From the NCBI GenBank assembly GCA_963770545.1, contig CAVYQF010000031.1:248001-312000 (forward strand): a DNA stretch of 64,000 nucleotides. Reading direction: 5' to 3'. The DNA is from RYN-230 sp963770545 (lineage in GTDB: Bacteria > Actinomycetota > Actinomycetes > Streptosporangiales > Streptosporangiaceae). This document shows positions 27,393 to 35,852 of this stretch, in pieces (within the stretch, counting starts at the first letter, position 1; each line of letters opens with the position of its first letter). A model generated the notes under the pieces. It ran no database searches, was not told where the DNA came from, and was given only the letters and a program-made list of their open reading frames with translations. A program made the position numbers and the translations under genes.

Positions 27393-29282
27393 ATGGGCCG
27401 TTACGCTGAAGCGTTCCAGCAGAGCCTCACCGACCCGGAGCGTTTCTGGGGCGCGGCAGCGAGCGGGATCGACTGGTACCGCCAGCCGACGGTCGTGCTG
27501 GACGAGTCCAACCCCCCCTTTTACCGCTGGTTCGCCGATGGCACGCTGAACACCTGTTTCAACGCCCTGGACCGGCATGTGAACGACGGCCGCGGCGACC
27601 AGGCCGCCCTGATCTACGACAGCCCCGTCACCGGTACCAGCCGGAAGCTGACCTACCGGCAGCTCCTCGATGAGGTCGCGCGGTTCGCAGGTGTGCTGCG
27701 CACGCTCGGCACGGGCGCTGGCGACCGCGTGGTCATATACATGCCGATGATTCCCGAGACAGTGGTCGCGATGCTCGCCTGCGCGCGTCTCGGCGCCGTG
27801 CACTCGGTCGTGTTCGGCGGCTTCGCCGCGCCCGAACTGGCCGCCCGCATCGACGATGCGGCGCCCAAGGTCGTCGTGTCGGCTTCTTGCGGCATCGAGG
27901 TCAGTCGGGTGCTGGAGTACAAGCCAATCCTGGACAAGGCGATCGAGCTATCGTCCAGGAAGCCGGGCCGGTGCGTCATCCTGCAGCGGCCGCAGGCAGC
28001 GGCGGCGATGACCGAGGGCCGTGACCTGGACTGGCAGGACGCGATGGCAGCCGCCGAGCCCGCCGACTGCGTCCCGGTCGCGGCCACTGACCCGCTTTAT
28101 ATTCTGTACACGTCTGGCACTACCGCGAAGCCGAAGGGCGTTGTCCGCGACAACGGGGGCCACGCCGTGGTGCTGCGCTGGAGTATGGACAACATCTACG
28201 ACACCAAGCCCGGCGAGGTCTTCTGGGCCGCGTCCGACATCGGCTGGGTTGTCGGGCATTCCTACATCGTCTACGCTCCGCTGCTGGCGGGCTGCACCAC
28301 TGTGCTGTATGAGGGCAAGCCGGTCGGCACCCCGGACGCCGGGGCGTTCTGGCGGGTGATCGCCGAGCACGGGGTAAAGGCGATGTTCACCGCGCCCACC
28401 GCCTTCCGTGCGATCAAGAAGGAAGACCCGGCTGGTGATTTTGCCAGAAAGTACGATCTGTCTGGCCTCCGGTACCTGTTCCTGGCGGGCGAGCGGCTCG
28501 ATCCGGAAACCTACCGGTGGGCAGGCGAGCTGCTCGGCATCCCGGTGATCGACCACTGGTGGCAGACTGAGACGGGCTGGCCCATCGCGGCCGACCTGAT
28601 GGGACTTGACCCGCTGCCCACCAAGCCGGGCTCGCCGAGCGTGCCGGTACCCGGCTACGACTTGCACGTTGTCGACCCGCTCGGTGGCGACGACGTCCCG
28701 CCAGGCAGCACCGGGGAGATCGTGCTGAGGCTGCCGCTGCCACCGGGATGTCTGACCACCCTGTGGGGTGACGACCAGCGGTTCATCGAGTCCTACCTGC
28801 TGCAGTACCCCGGTGCCTACAACACGGGGGACGGCGGATTCCGCGACAGGGATGGATATGTCTACGTGATGGGCCGTACCGACGACGTCATCAATGTTGC
28901 CGGGCACCGGCTCTCCACCGGGGAAATGGAGGAGATACTCGCCAGTCATCCCGCCGTCGCCGAATGCGCGGTCATTGGCGTCAATGACCCTCTCAAAGGC
29001 CAGATCCCGCGCGGATTCGTAGTACTCAAATCGGGCATCGAGACCGACCCCGACGTGCTGAGCGCCGAGCTGGTCGACCTAGTCCGCGCTCGGATCGGCG
29101 CGGTCGCGGCGCTGCGCAGGGTCGACGTTGTGGCGGGACTGCCGAAGACTCGTTCGGGCAAGATCCTGCGCAAGACCATGCGCGGCATCGCCGACGGCAA
29201 CCACGACGAACTCGTGCCCTCCACCATCGACGACCCTGCCACCCTCGACGCGCTGCGACCCGTCCTGCGGGGCAGCAGCTGA
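27393..29282 (+). CDS. prpE: Propionyl-CoA/acyl-CoA synthetase
   Basis: The product has 629 residues, from the ATG at 27393 with AAGGAGG 8 bp upstream. The N-terminal ACAS segment is MGRYAEAFQQSLTDPERFWG. The AMP-forming signature is YILYTSGTTAKPKGVVRDNG. The GHSYIVYAPLLAG, DHWWQTETGWPI and hinge YVMGRTDDVINVAGHRLSTG motifs are intact, and the acetylatable lysine is in LPKTRSGKILRKTMRGIADG. Tryptophan/propionate-pocket details and the missing N-terminal extension make PrpE more likely than Acs. It activates propionate (or acetate) in the cytosol. It is a single gene, followed by a hairpin. Confidence 0.93.
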   Translation: MGRYAEAFQQSLTDPERFWGAAASGIDWYRQPTVVLDESNPPFYRWFADGTLNTCFNALDRHVNDGRGDQAALIYDSPVTGTSRKLTYRQLLDEVARFAGVLRTLGTGAGDRVVIYMPMIPETVVAMLACARLGAVHSVVFGGFAAPELAARIDDAAPKVVVSASCGIEVSRVLEYKPILDKAIELSSRKPGRCVILQRPQAAAAMTEGRDLDWQDAMAAAEPADCVPVAATDPLYILYTSGTTAKPKGVVRDNGGHAVVLRWSMDNIYDTKPGEVFWAASDIGWVVGHSYIVYAPLLAGCTTVLYEGKPVGTPDAGAFWRVIAEHGVKAMFTAPTAFRAIKKEDPAGDFARKYDLSGLRYLFLAGERLDPETYRWAGELLGIPVIDHWWQTETGWPIAADLMGLDPLPTKPGSPSVPVPGYDLHVVDPLGGDDVPPGSTGEIVLRLPLPPGCLTTLWGDDQRFIESYLLQYPGAYNTGDGGFRDRDGYVYVMGRTDDVINVAGHRLSTGEMEEILASHPAVAECAVIGVNDPLKGQIPRGFVVLKSGIETDPDVLSAELVDLVRARIGAVAALRRVDVVAGLPKTRSGKILRKTMRGIADGNHDELVPSTIDDPATLDALRPVLRGSS

Positions 29283-29349
29283 CCAAGAGAGCCCTTTCGG
29301 CCCTGGGCCGTCCGGTCAGTGCGACCGCCCACCGTTAGCAACAACATGC

Positions 29350-29381
29350 AGAAGGCCCCTTCCATGTCGGAAGAGGCTTCT
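29350..29381. terminator. Hairpin at the left edge of IS110 copy A
   Basis: AGAAGGCCCCTTCC pairs with GGAAGAGGCTTCT across a short loop. It follows the prpE stop and lies directly against the IS110 insertion point. Confidence 0.75.
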
Positions 29382-30026
29382 GATGCGATGAAGGAGCGGG
29401 GCCTCCCGCTCTCCGTAGGTGACCCGAGGTTCATGCTCGGGTTGTCTACGCCATCTACGACGATGGGAGGCCCACTGCAGAAGCGTATGACGGCCCGCAG
29501 ATTGTGGGCATGGACCTGCACCGGCGGCGCAGCGTGCTGGTCCGGATGACGCCGGACGGCAGGCGGCTGGACAAGGCCCAGATCATTAACAGCCCGGAGG
29601 AGTTGCGGCGGGAGATCGCCCGGGCGGGGGAGCACCCGAAGGTGGTGCTGGAAGCCACGTACGGCTGGTACTGGGCGGCGGACACGCTGGCGGACGCTGG
29701 TGCGGAGGTGCACCTGGCGCATCCGCTGGGCACCTGCGGAACGCAAAGCTGCAACTGAGCGCCGTGCTGGCGCCGGGAGACGAAGTCCCGGGACTGTATC
29801 TGCATCCTGACCACCGCCGCAGGCTGCGCCGTGCCCCGGTACGGAGTGACCTAAGTGTCTAGTAATGAAAACCGCAGTGTCCACGCTTTGCCGCCGCAGC
29901 TTCAGAGGCTTGACCAGCCAGCATGGGTTCTGGGCCGATCCAGGGCAGCGCAGGACCGACACGCGGCGGAAAATACTGGACACTATGCCGCGACCGCCCT
30001 ACCGTCTGGTGGCGGAGGTGGTCACG

Positions 30027-30452
30027 GTGAGCGAGGCAGGCAGGCGGGCCGCCCTGGAGCGGGCCGGGCTGGTGCATCCGAGGGCGGAGGCGGTGAGCGC
30101 GCCGCTGTTCAGCTCCGGCGGGTTCTTCCTGGCCGCGGACAAGGTGCAGGTCAAGTACGAGATGCTGCGCGCCCACTTCGCCGACGGCGACCCGGTGACC
30201 CAGTCGGCCGGCGCGCACGGGTACTCGCGGGCCGCGTTCTACCTGGTGGCCGCCGCCTTCGCCGAGGCGGGGATGGCTGGGCTGCTGGACGAGCGCCGTG
30301 GCCGGCGCGGCCCGGTCAAGCTGCGCGGCGAGATCGCCGAGTTCATCCGGTCAACACCGGATGCCTCGGGGGCGGCGCTGGCCGCGCAGGTCGCGGACCG
30401 GTTCGGGGTGGTGCTGCACCGGCGCACCATCGAGCGGGCGCGCGGGCGGTGA
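30027..30452 (+). CDS. HTH protein of the serine-recombinase unit
   Basis: The product has 141 residues from the GTG at 30027, preceded by GGAGG; an ATG at 29985 is possible but without a ribosome-binding site. The first half contains VQVKYEMLRAHFADGDPVTQ and AHGYSRAAFYLVAAAFAEAG, a helix-turn-helix like those at the start of IS/Mu-type transposases. The second half LDERRGRRGPVKL then LAAQVADRFGVVLHRRTIER is a second winged-helix-like unit. It has no catalytic residues. I infer DNA binding at the element ends or regulation of the recombinase. Its stop overlaps the next start (GTGA). Confidence 0.75.
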   Translation: MSEAGRRAALERAGLVHPRAEAVSAPLFSSGGFFLAADKVQVKYEMLRAHFADGDPVTQSAGAHGYSRAAFYLVAAAFAEAGMAGLLDERRGRRGPVKLRGEIAEFIRSTPDASGAALAAQVADRFGVVLHRRTIERARGR

Positions 30453-30763
30453 GCGCCCGGGTGTTCTGGCCGCCGGCCGAGGCGGCGCAGGCCGATTACG
30501 AGATGCTGCGGGCCTGCCTGCTGGAAGCCGGCAGCCCGCCGGCCGGGCTGGCCGCCGCCCGGTTCGCCCGCCGCGGGCTGGCCGGGCTGATCGCCTGGCC
30601 CGCGGCCGAGCCGGACTTCCGCGCCGAGCCCGTCGGCGCGGCCCGCCCGCCGTGGACCCCGCACGCCGACCCCCGCGAGCAGGCGCTGGCGGCGGCTTAC
30701 CAGTTCCTGCTGGAGGCGGCTAGCGCGCTGGCCGCGCCCGGCAGCCAGGTCAGGGAGGGATAG
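30449..30763 (+). CDS. Small HTH-like accessory protein of the serine-recombinase unit
   Basis: The product has 104 residues from a GTG overlapping the upstream stop. AQADYEMLRACLLEAGSPPA followed by FARRGLAGLIAW lines up with VQVKYEMLRAHFADGDPVTQ and EAGMAGLLD of the upstream gene, so this looks like a shortened paralogue of its first helix-turn-helix. The C-terminal helix HADPREQALAAAYQFLLEAA is acidic/alanine-rich. It ends 2 bp before the recombinase ATG, and its last codons carry the recombinase ribosome-binding site GGGAGGG. The function is unknown. Confidence 0.65.
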   Translation: MSARVFWPPAEAAQADYEMLRACLLEAGSPPAGLAAARFARRGLAGLIAWPAAEPDFRAEPVGAARPPWTPHADPREQALAAAYQFLLEAASALAAPGSQVREG

Positions 30764-30765
30764 TC

Positions 30766-32475
30766 ATGAAAGCAGCGATCTACGCCCGGGTCTCCACCGA
30801 GCGCCAGGCTGAGCGCGGCACGATCGGCTCCCAGCTGGAGGCGCTGCGCGCGCACGTGGCCGCGGCCGGCCACGAGCTGGCCGGCGAGTACCGCGACGAC
30901 GGGCACTCCGGTGCCCGGCTGGACCGGCCCGGCCTGGACGCGCTGCGCGACGCGGCCGAGGCCGGGCTGTTCGAGGTGGTCTGCTGCCTGTCCCCGGACC
31001 GGCTGGCCCGCTCCTACGCCTACCAGGTGCTCATCCTGGACGAACTGGCGCGCCTCGGCGTGAGCGTGGCCTTCACCGACGCCCCCGCCCTGGACCAGGA
31101 CGACCCGCAGGCCAGGCTGCTCACCCAGGTGCAGGGTGTGATCGCCGAGTACGAGCGGGCCAAGATCGGCGAACGGTACCGGCGGGGCAAGCTGTTCCGG
31201 TCCCGGGCCGGCGAAGTGATCTCCCGCAAGGCCCCCTACGGCTACCGGCGCATCCCCCGCGGCCCAGACGGCCCGGCCCGCCTGGAGATCTACGAGCCCG
31301 AAGCCGCGATCGTGCAGCGCATCTTCGCCGAGCGGGCCAGCGGCACCACCATCCGCCAGATCTGCCGCCAGCTCAACGCCGACGCCGTGCCCACCCCGAC
31401 CAGCAGCCGCGCGGTGTGGGGCACCTCCACGCTGGCCCGGATACTGCGCAGCGAGGCCTATATCGGCCGGGTCTACTTCAACCGCACCGAGACGGTCCCG
31501 GCCCGCCGCCCCGGCCAGCACTCCCGCCAGATACTCCGGCCCCGCGCCGACTGGATCGCGATCCCCTGCCCGCCCCTCATCAGCGAGGAGACCTTCGAGG
31601 CCGCCAGCAAGGTCAGCCACGACAACACCAAGTGGAGCCCGCGCCGCGCCGAGCCCGGCGCCTGGCTGCTGCGCGGCCTGGTCAAATGCGGGCCCTGCGG
31701 CGTGGGTACCAGCTGCCACAAGATGCGAGGCCGCAACGGCACCTGGCACCGGTACTACTACTGCCACAACCACGACCCGCTACGTGCCGGCGGCCAGGAC
31801 CGGCGCTGCCCCGAGCGCAACATCCGCGCTGACGGCCTCGACGAGTTCGTCTTCACCCAGATCCGCGCCGCCCTGCTCGACCCCGCCCTGCTGCTCGCCG
31901 GCGAGCAAGCCATCGCGGTGCACGCCCCCGTCCCCGACGACCAGCTGCTCGCCGCCGAACTGGCCCGCCTGGACCGCAGGCTCGAAGCAGCCCGAACCGA
32001 GCACAACCGGCTCGTCAACCTCTACCAGGCCGGTCTGATCGACATGCCCGAACTGCAACGCCGCGCCGCCGCGATCACCGCACGCCAGCGCGACACCGGC
32101 CAAAAGCGCGCCAGCCTCGCCGCCGAGCGCGCCGACCTCGCCCACGGCAACCGGCTCCGCCACGGCGTCGAGCACTTCGCCGCCCGCGTCCGTGCCGTCA
32201 TCGACCAGCTCGACCCCGCCCAGCGGCAGAAATTAATGCGGCTGCTCATCGAGGACGTCCAGGTCACCGGCTGGCACGTGAAAATCCGGCTGCGCATCCC
32301 GCTCGACGACCCGCCACACGGTGATCACACCCACCGCCGGACACCCCAACGCGGGCCGGGACCAGCCAGCGGCGGCGCGCCGCCAGTGTCAACTGAAGAC
32401 CGTTTGCGTTCCCTTCATGGGGGTGAAAGCCTTCTCCTACCGCCGGGTCAAGAACGACGAGAAAGACGCCGCTGA
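30766..32475 (+). CDS. Large serine recombinase; stop codon lies outside its element
   Basis: The product has 569 residues. The resolvase domain starts MKAAIYARVSTERQ with the nucleophile Ser10, followed by LSPDRLARSYAYQVLILDEL. The recombinase domain holds APYGYRRIPRG and ICRQLNADAVPTPTSSR, and the zinc ribbon has LVKCGPCG and YYYCHNHD with a later cysteine. A coiled coil (about 385-450) is followed by the C-terminal EDVQVTGWHVKIRLRIPLD. The element ends at about 32417-32421, but the frame stays open to 32475, so the last ~19 residues are encoded by IS110 DNA. Confidence 0.92.
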   Translation: MKAAIYARVSTERQAERGTIGSQLEALRAHVAAAGHELAGEYRDDGHSGARLDRPGLDALRDAAEAGLFEVVCCLSPDRLARSYAYQVLILDELARLGVSVAFTDAPALDQDDPQARLLTQVQGVIAEYERAKIGERYRRGKLFRSRAGEVISRKAPYGYRRIPRGPDGPARLEIYEPEAAIVQRIFAERASGTTIRQICRQLNADAVPTPTSSRAVWGTSTLARILRSEAYIGRVYFNRTETVPARRPGQHSRQILRPRADWIAIPCPPLISEETFEAASKVSHDNTKWSPRRAEPGAWLLRGLVKCGPCGVGTSCHKMRGRNGTWHRYYYCHNHDPLRAGGQDRRCPERNIRADGLDEFVFTQIRAALLDPALLLAGEQAIAVHAPVPDDQLLAAELARLDRRLEAARTEHNRLVNLYQAGLIDMPELQRRAAAITARQRDTGQKRASLAAERADLAHGNRLRHGVEHFAARVRAVIDQLDPAQRQKLMRLLIEDVQVTGWHVKIRLRIPLDDPPHGDHTHRRTPQRGPGPASGGAPPVSTEDRLRSLHGGESLLLPPGQERRERRR

Positions 32476-33214
32476 CCTGGCTGACCTGCTGCGGATGGGC
32501 CGGCTGGCCGAGGCGTGGGTCGCGCCGCCTGAGATCCGTGAGCTGCGGGAACTCACCCGTTACCGGCAAAAGCTGGTCCGGGCCCGCACCAGTGTCAAAG
32601 ACCAGGTGCATGCGGTGCTGGCCAAGCTCGGCGTCCTGGTGACCTGCTCCGACATCTTCGGTGTCTGGGGTAGCAGCTGGCTGGATGGCGTGCCGCCAGG
32701 CCAGCCTTATGCCGGCAAGGTCGCGTCGCTGCGCAAGCTCGCCGGTGAGCTGACTGGCGAGATCACGCTGCTGGACATGGTCCTGGCTGACCTGCTGGAG
32801 GGTCACGACGGGTACCGCGCCCTCCAGGCCCTGCCCGGCATCGGCCCGGTCCTGGCCGCGGTGATCGTCGCGGAGATCGGCGACGTCCGCCGGTTCTCCT
32901 GCCCCGGGCGGCTGTGCTGCTGGGCCGGCCTGACTCCCCGCCACCGCGAATCGGACCTGAAGGTGGCCCGCGGTCACATCACCAAGCAAGGTTCCCCGCT
33001 GCTGCGCTGGGCAGTCGTGGAGGCGATCCAGCGCCAGCCCGACGGGCCGATCCGGGATGTCAGGGACCGCATCATCGCCCGCCGCGGCAAGGAGGCGCGC
33101 AACATCGCCAAGACTGCCGCGGCCCGCCACTTGCTCACCTGCGTCTTCTACGCCATGCGTGACGGGCAGGCCAGGTCACTGGCCAGGCGCACCGCCGCCA
33201 GGGACGCCGCGTGA

Positions 33215-33598
33215 GCAGGCCCGGACACGGGCAGCGCGTGATCGCGAGCAGGTCTGGCCCCCGCCACCAGGCGGCGCGGCCGCGCCTCTGATTGATCCCG
33301 CTGCCCGACGCGGAATGCCCCATGCCCCCGCGGCCAGACACCGCGGGAACCCCGAAGGGATGACCGCAGCCGGAGGCCTGCCAGCCAACGAGACTGCACC
33401 TGGGGCGCGCTCCACAACCACATACCTGTTCCCGGCGCGCGCAAGTATCCGCCGCAAGCAGGACCGGCCTCAAGGTCGTTCGTCCAGCCGGGCGCTCCAC
33501 CTTGACCCCGGCCCTGCTTCCAGCATGCCCCAACCCGGCCGGAAACCACCAGAAAAAGGGCACACCGACCCTCTTGACCGGCCCCCCTTCTTCAGGGA
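33215..33598 (+). other. Long right noncoding end of IS110 copy A, candidate bridge-RNA region
   Basis: About 385 bp between the transposase stop and the element end, conserved in copy B (52728-53111). There is no convincing coding frame. In IS110-family elements the structured guide (bridge) RNA is encoded in the longer noncoding end. I did not derive a fold. Confidence 0.4.
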
Positions 33599-33613
33599 TG
33601 ACCTGCAACTACC

Positions 33614-33654
33614 TGGTAGCGGGGGCAGGATTTGAACCTGCGACCTCCGGGTTA
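33614..33654 (-). pseudogene. tRNA-fMet 3' fragment, copy R1 (att-site remnant)
   Basis: On the reverse strand TAACCCGGAGGTCGCAGG, then TTCAAATCCTGCCCCCGC and TACCA, is the 3' half of an actinobacterial initiator tRNA from the anticodon loop to CCA. The 5' half is absent: the bases before TAACCC (CCTTG) cannot form the anticodon stem. Such 3' fragments are the attL/attR cores of elements integrated in tRNA genes. Confidence 0.8.
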
Positions 33655-33729
33655 CAAGGACAGAGAGGCAGCGTTCAACACAGGCCAGCATTGCGCACGC
33701 ATGTCCAGCATTGTCGGCCAGCCAATGGC

Positions 33730-34389
33730 CTAGCCGGAATGAGAGACGCCGAACGCGTCCCCCAGGCCGGTGAGGTCAACTGAGTGCCGGACCTGCCCGG
33801 GCACATGTTCCAGGAACGGGCGCATCGCTTCGAGGGCGGTGAGGATTTCGCGCCCGACCTGCTGTGCGGACCGCATCGCATCCACGGAAACCAGGATTCC
33901 GCGGTTGCGGTACCACGCGACGATGGGGGATGTCACTGCATCGTAGATGGCGAGGCGCTGGGTAATGATCTCGGTGGTGTCGTCGGAGCGATGCTCGAGT
34001 GCAGCTCGCGCAAGCAGCCGGCGGATCAGTTCCTCATCGTCGGCCTGCAGGTGCAGGGCCACATCCGCGGTCATCTCAAGTTCGCGGCCGATCACGTAGG
34101 CCGCGCGGGCTTGGTGCATGTTCCGCGGGATCCCGTCTAGGACGAACCCTCCTCCTCCTTCCTTAGCAGCGACCATGGCCTCTCGCAGCATGTCGAGTAC
34201 GACCTCGTCAGGTACGAGTTCGCCGCGGTCAAGATACGTCTGGACAGCCTGGCCGAGAGCGGTTCGGCGCGCTACATGATCGCGCAGCAGTTCACCGGTC
34301 GCTATGTGAGGGATGCCAAAATGCGCGGCGATCAGTGCGCCCTGAGTTCCCTTGCCCGCGCCCGGGGGCGCGATCATCAGTACTCGCAT
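33730..34389 (-). CDS. adk: Adenylate kinase-like NMP kinase, copy 1
   Basis: The product has 219 residues. P-loop APPGAGKGTQ, NMP-binding region FGIPHIATGELLRDHVARRT, FVLDGIPRNMHQARAAYVIG, and a short LID (RAALEHRSDDTTEIITQRL) without zinc cysteines. The 40-residue C-terminal tail (EAMRPFLEHVPGQVRHSV) is longer than in housekeeping Adk. The copy at 40968 is about 90% identical by eye, and both lie next to a tRNA-fMet fragment. It probably interconverts AMP and ADP. Its presence in a duplicated module beside att remnants suggests it is not the housekeeping gene. Confidence 0.88.
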   Translation of the reverse strand: MRVLMIAPPGAGKGTQGALIAAHFGIPHIATGELLRDHVARRTALGQAVQTYLDRGELVPDEVVLDMLREAMVAAKEGGGGFVLDGIPRNMHQARAAYVIGRELEMTADVALHLQADDEELIRRLLARAALEHRSDDTTEIITQRLAIYDAVTSPIVAWYRNRGILVSVDAMRSAQQVGREILTALEAMRPFLEHVPGQVRHSVDLTGLGDAFGVSHSG

Positions 34390-34438
34390 GGCTCAGCTCC
34401 TCATGTCATCCTCCTGCCCACCGCTCGCCCAGGAAAGT

Positions 34439-35350
34439 GTGCCTTTTTCATCCTGCGATCTCGCGGGCTTGAAGGACGTGGATGGCTTTGGCCAGCTGCC
34501 CGGCTTTCCAGGGGCAGCAGCGGAGTTTGCGCAGGATGTGCCAGGTCTTGAGCTGCGCGTTGGCGCGTTCACCCGGGCTGCGTAGCTGGGCATGGGCGCG
34601 GTTGGCGTCCTTCTGCGAGGCAGGCTTGCCCCGTCCCCGGTAGGGGATGCGGACGTGCTGCCCGGCGCCGGCGTAGCCTTTGTCCGCCAGCACAATCAGC
34701 CCGGGGGCGGCGAGCTCGCGCAAGATGCCCTGGATCCGGGCGGCGGTGAGGTCGTGCACCGCGCCGGGCAGCGGGCCCGAGACCCAGAGGATCTCGCCGT
34801 CGGGGGCGGAGATGACCTGCAGGTTCATGCCATGGCGGCGGTGCTTGCCGGAATAGAACGGCCGGTCGGCCGCGACGCGGTCGACCGGGATTAACGTGCC
34901 GTCAATCACCACATAGGCGTGCCCGGCCTTCTTCGCATCCGCGAGCGCCCGCCGCAGCTTCGGGGAGCGGGCGGCCAGCAACGCCACCGTCTCGCTCACA
35001 TAGCGCCAGGCGGTGGCGGTACCGACGCCGAACCCGGCAGCCAGCTCGGCGAACGTCTCGCCTTTACGCAGGCAGGCCAGCACCAGCAGCGCTTGCCGGC
35101 CCGGACTGAGCTTGCGCCAGGGCGAGCCGATCTGCCTGCGGTGACGGCGGATGACCCCGGCGGTGTAGTCCAGGGTCTGGGACGACAACGGCAGCGCGGC
35201 ACGGTAGAAAAGCATGGAAGCCCCTGGGCAGATGAAGGTGATTGTGGTGATCGTTTCATCTACCAGGGGCTTCGCTGCGTCCCAAGCCGACACGCCGCCC
35301 CTGATCAGCTCATATGCGGGCCCACTCCAAGATCAGGATGAAAAAGGCTC
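34439..35350 (-). mobile_element. IS5-family (ISL2-like) insertion sequence
   Basis: 912 bp. The terminal repeats share GCCTTTTTCATCCTG at the left and the same sequence inverted at the right (ending GAAAAAGGCTC). It is flanked by a 3-bp AGT duplication (34436-34438 and 35351-35353), the size and ANT type of the ISL2 group. It separates adk copy 1 from the upstream sequence that is still contiguous in copy 2. Confidence 0.85.
34448..35215 (-). CDS. IS5-family transposase
   Basis: The product has 255 residues from the ATG at 35215. The helix-turn-helix is ETFAELAAGFGVGTATAWRY. The DDE triad is seen in AYVVIDGTLIPVDR, LIVLADKGYAGAGQHV and SPGERANAQLKTWHILRKL. The frame is intact with intact ends, so the element may still be active. 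Confidence 0.93.
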   Translation of the reverse strand: MLFYRAALPLSSQTLDYTAGVIRRHRRQIGSPWRKLSPGRQALLVLACLRKGETFAELAAGFGVGTATAWRYVSETVALLAARSPKLRRALADAKKAGHAYVVIDGTLIPVDRVAADRPFYSGKHRRHGMNLQVISAPDGEILWVSGPLPGAVHDLTAARIQGILRELAAPGLIVLADKGYAGAGQHVRIPYRGRGKPASQKDANRAHAQLRSPGERANAQLKTWHILRKLRCCPWKAGQLAKAIHVLQAREIAG

Positions 35351-35638
35351 AGTGTGCGACGGTTGTTTATGCCAACGAGCTGCCTGCCTGCCTGCTTGCC
35401 CGGCGGGGCGGAGCATCCAGCCCCAGGGCAGCCGCCGCCATCTTCAGCTGGCAGCCCCGGCCGCGCCGGCCGCTACCCCCTCTTCGGCAGTACGGGTCGG
35501 TGATCGTGAGATAGGGCTATATGTCGTTCACGACCGCGCCATGCCGACATGTCACCGACACCGACACACCGGCGCTGCCATGAAGATCAAAAAGAACTGA
35601 CCGCCTCCCGACGATCAGGCCCCTGACCTGCGACTACT
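35351..35638. other. Duplicated noncoding stretch with terminator
   Basis: 35380-35512 resembles 41695-41826 upstream of adk copy 2 (shared GCCCGGCGGGGCGGAGCA and CCCCTCTTCGGCAG), so it is the upstream flank of adk copy 1 displaced by the IS5 element. 35590-35627 contains AAAAAGAACTGACCGCC and GATCAGGCCCCTGACCTGC, the uninterrupted form of the terminator into which IS110 copies B and C have inserted. I see no gene. Confidence 0.6.
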
Positions 35639-35683
35639 TGGTAACGGGGCAGGATTTGAACTGCGACCTCTGGGTTTTGAGCC
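35639..35683 (-). pseudogene. tRNA-fMet 3' fragment, copy R2 (degenerate)
   Basis: On the reverse strand GGCTCAAAACCCAGAGGTCG, then CAGTTCAAATCCTGCCCC and GTTACCA. It retains GGCTCA and AACCC around the anticodon position but has lost one base in the T-stem and one in the acceptor. It separates the adk module from the MntA/HepT module. Confidence 0.75.
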
Positions 35684-35852
35684 AAGACGTCACTGTTCAG
35701 CCCCGCGCGCCATCGTCCGGTACTAACAGCATCGATGAGGGCTCTGTCTCCTGACGATCGGGTGGAGCAATGGCCGCGCATGCCCCCGCTTCTGAGCGGT
35801 GTGTCGCTGCCCGCGCAGGCATCGATGGCCCGTTCGGGGTTAGCCTGAACCC

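Larger units (their letters stand above)
29731..32421 (+). mobile_element. Serine-recombinase mobile unit (2691 bp) inside IS110 copy A
   Basis: The boundaries come from comparison with the uninterrupted IS110 copies. The repeated TGGG (29727-29730 and 32418-32421) marks the crossover; no longer target duplication is present, as expected for serine recombinases. The subterminal decamer GGAACGCAAA (29738-29747) recurs inverted as TTTGCGTTCC (32403-32412). The cargo is only three overlapping or abutting genes: an HTH protein, a small HTH-like protein and a large serine recombinase. GC is higher than in the surrounding IS. Confidence 0.88.
29504..33214 (+). pseudogene. IS110 transposase (DEDD plus Transposase_20), split by an insertion
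   Basis: The 5' part (29504-29730) encodes MGMDLHRRRSVLVRMT with the first catalytic aspartate, and VVLEATYGWYWAADTL. The 3' part (32422-33214) continues VKAFSYRRVKNDEKDAADLA and ends with the serine-bearing ALPGIGPVLAAVIVAEIGDV and HITKQGSPLLRWAVVEAIQR. Joined across the insertion they give exactly 1020 bp (339 residues). Copy A keeps the CLCCWAGLTPR frame that copy B has lost, so before the insertion this copy was functional. Confidence 0.9.
29381..33601 (+). mobile_element. IS110-family element, copy A, interrupted by a 2691-bp insertion
   Basis: Alignment by eye with copies B and C sets the ends: the element lies between two TGA trinucleotides (29381-29383 and 33599-33601). Removing the insertion leaves about 1530 bp, the size of copy B. 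The left noncoding end is about 120 bp and the right about 385 bp, so the long noncoding end is downstream of the transposase, as in IS1111-type members of the family. The right flank is the tRNA-fMet fragment at 33614. Confidence 0.88.

Noticed and set aside
33614..33654. A complete tRNA gene (anticodon TGT, Thr) at fragment R1
   Set aside because: The loop reads CTTGTAA but the 5' anticodon stem and D-arm are absent; the 3' half matches tRNA-fMet. It is a fragment.
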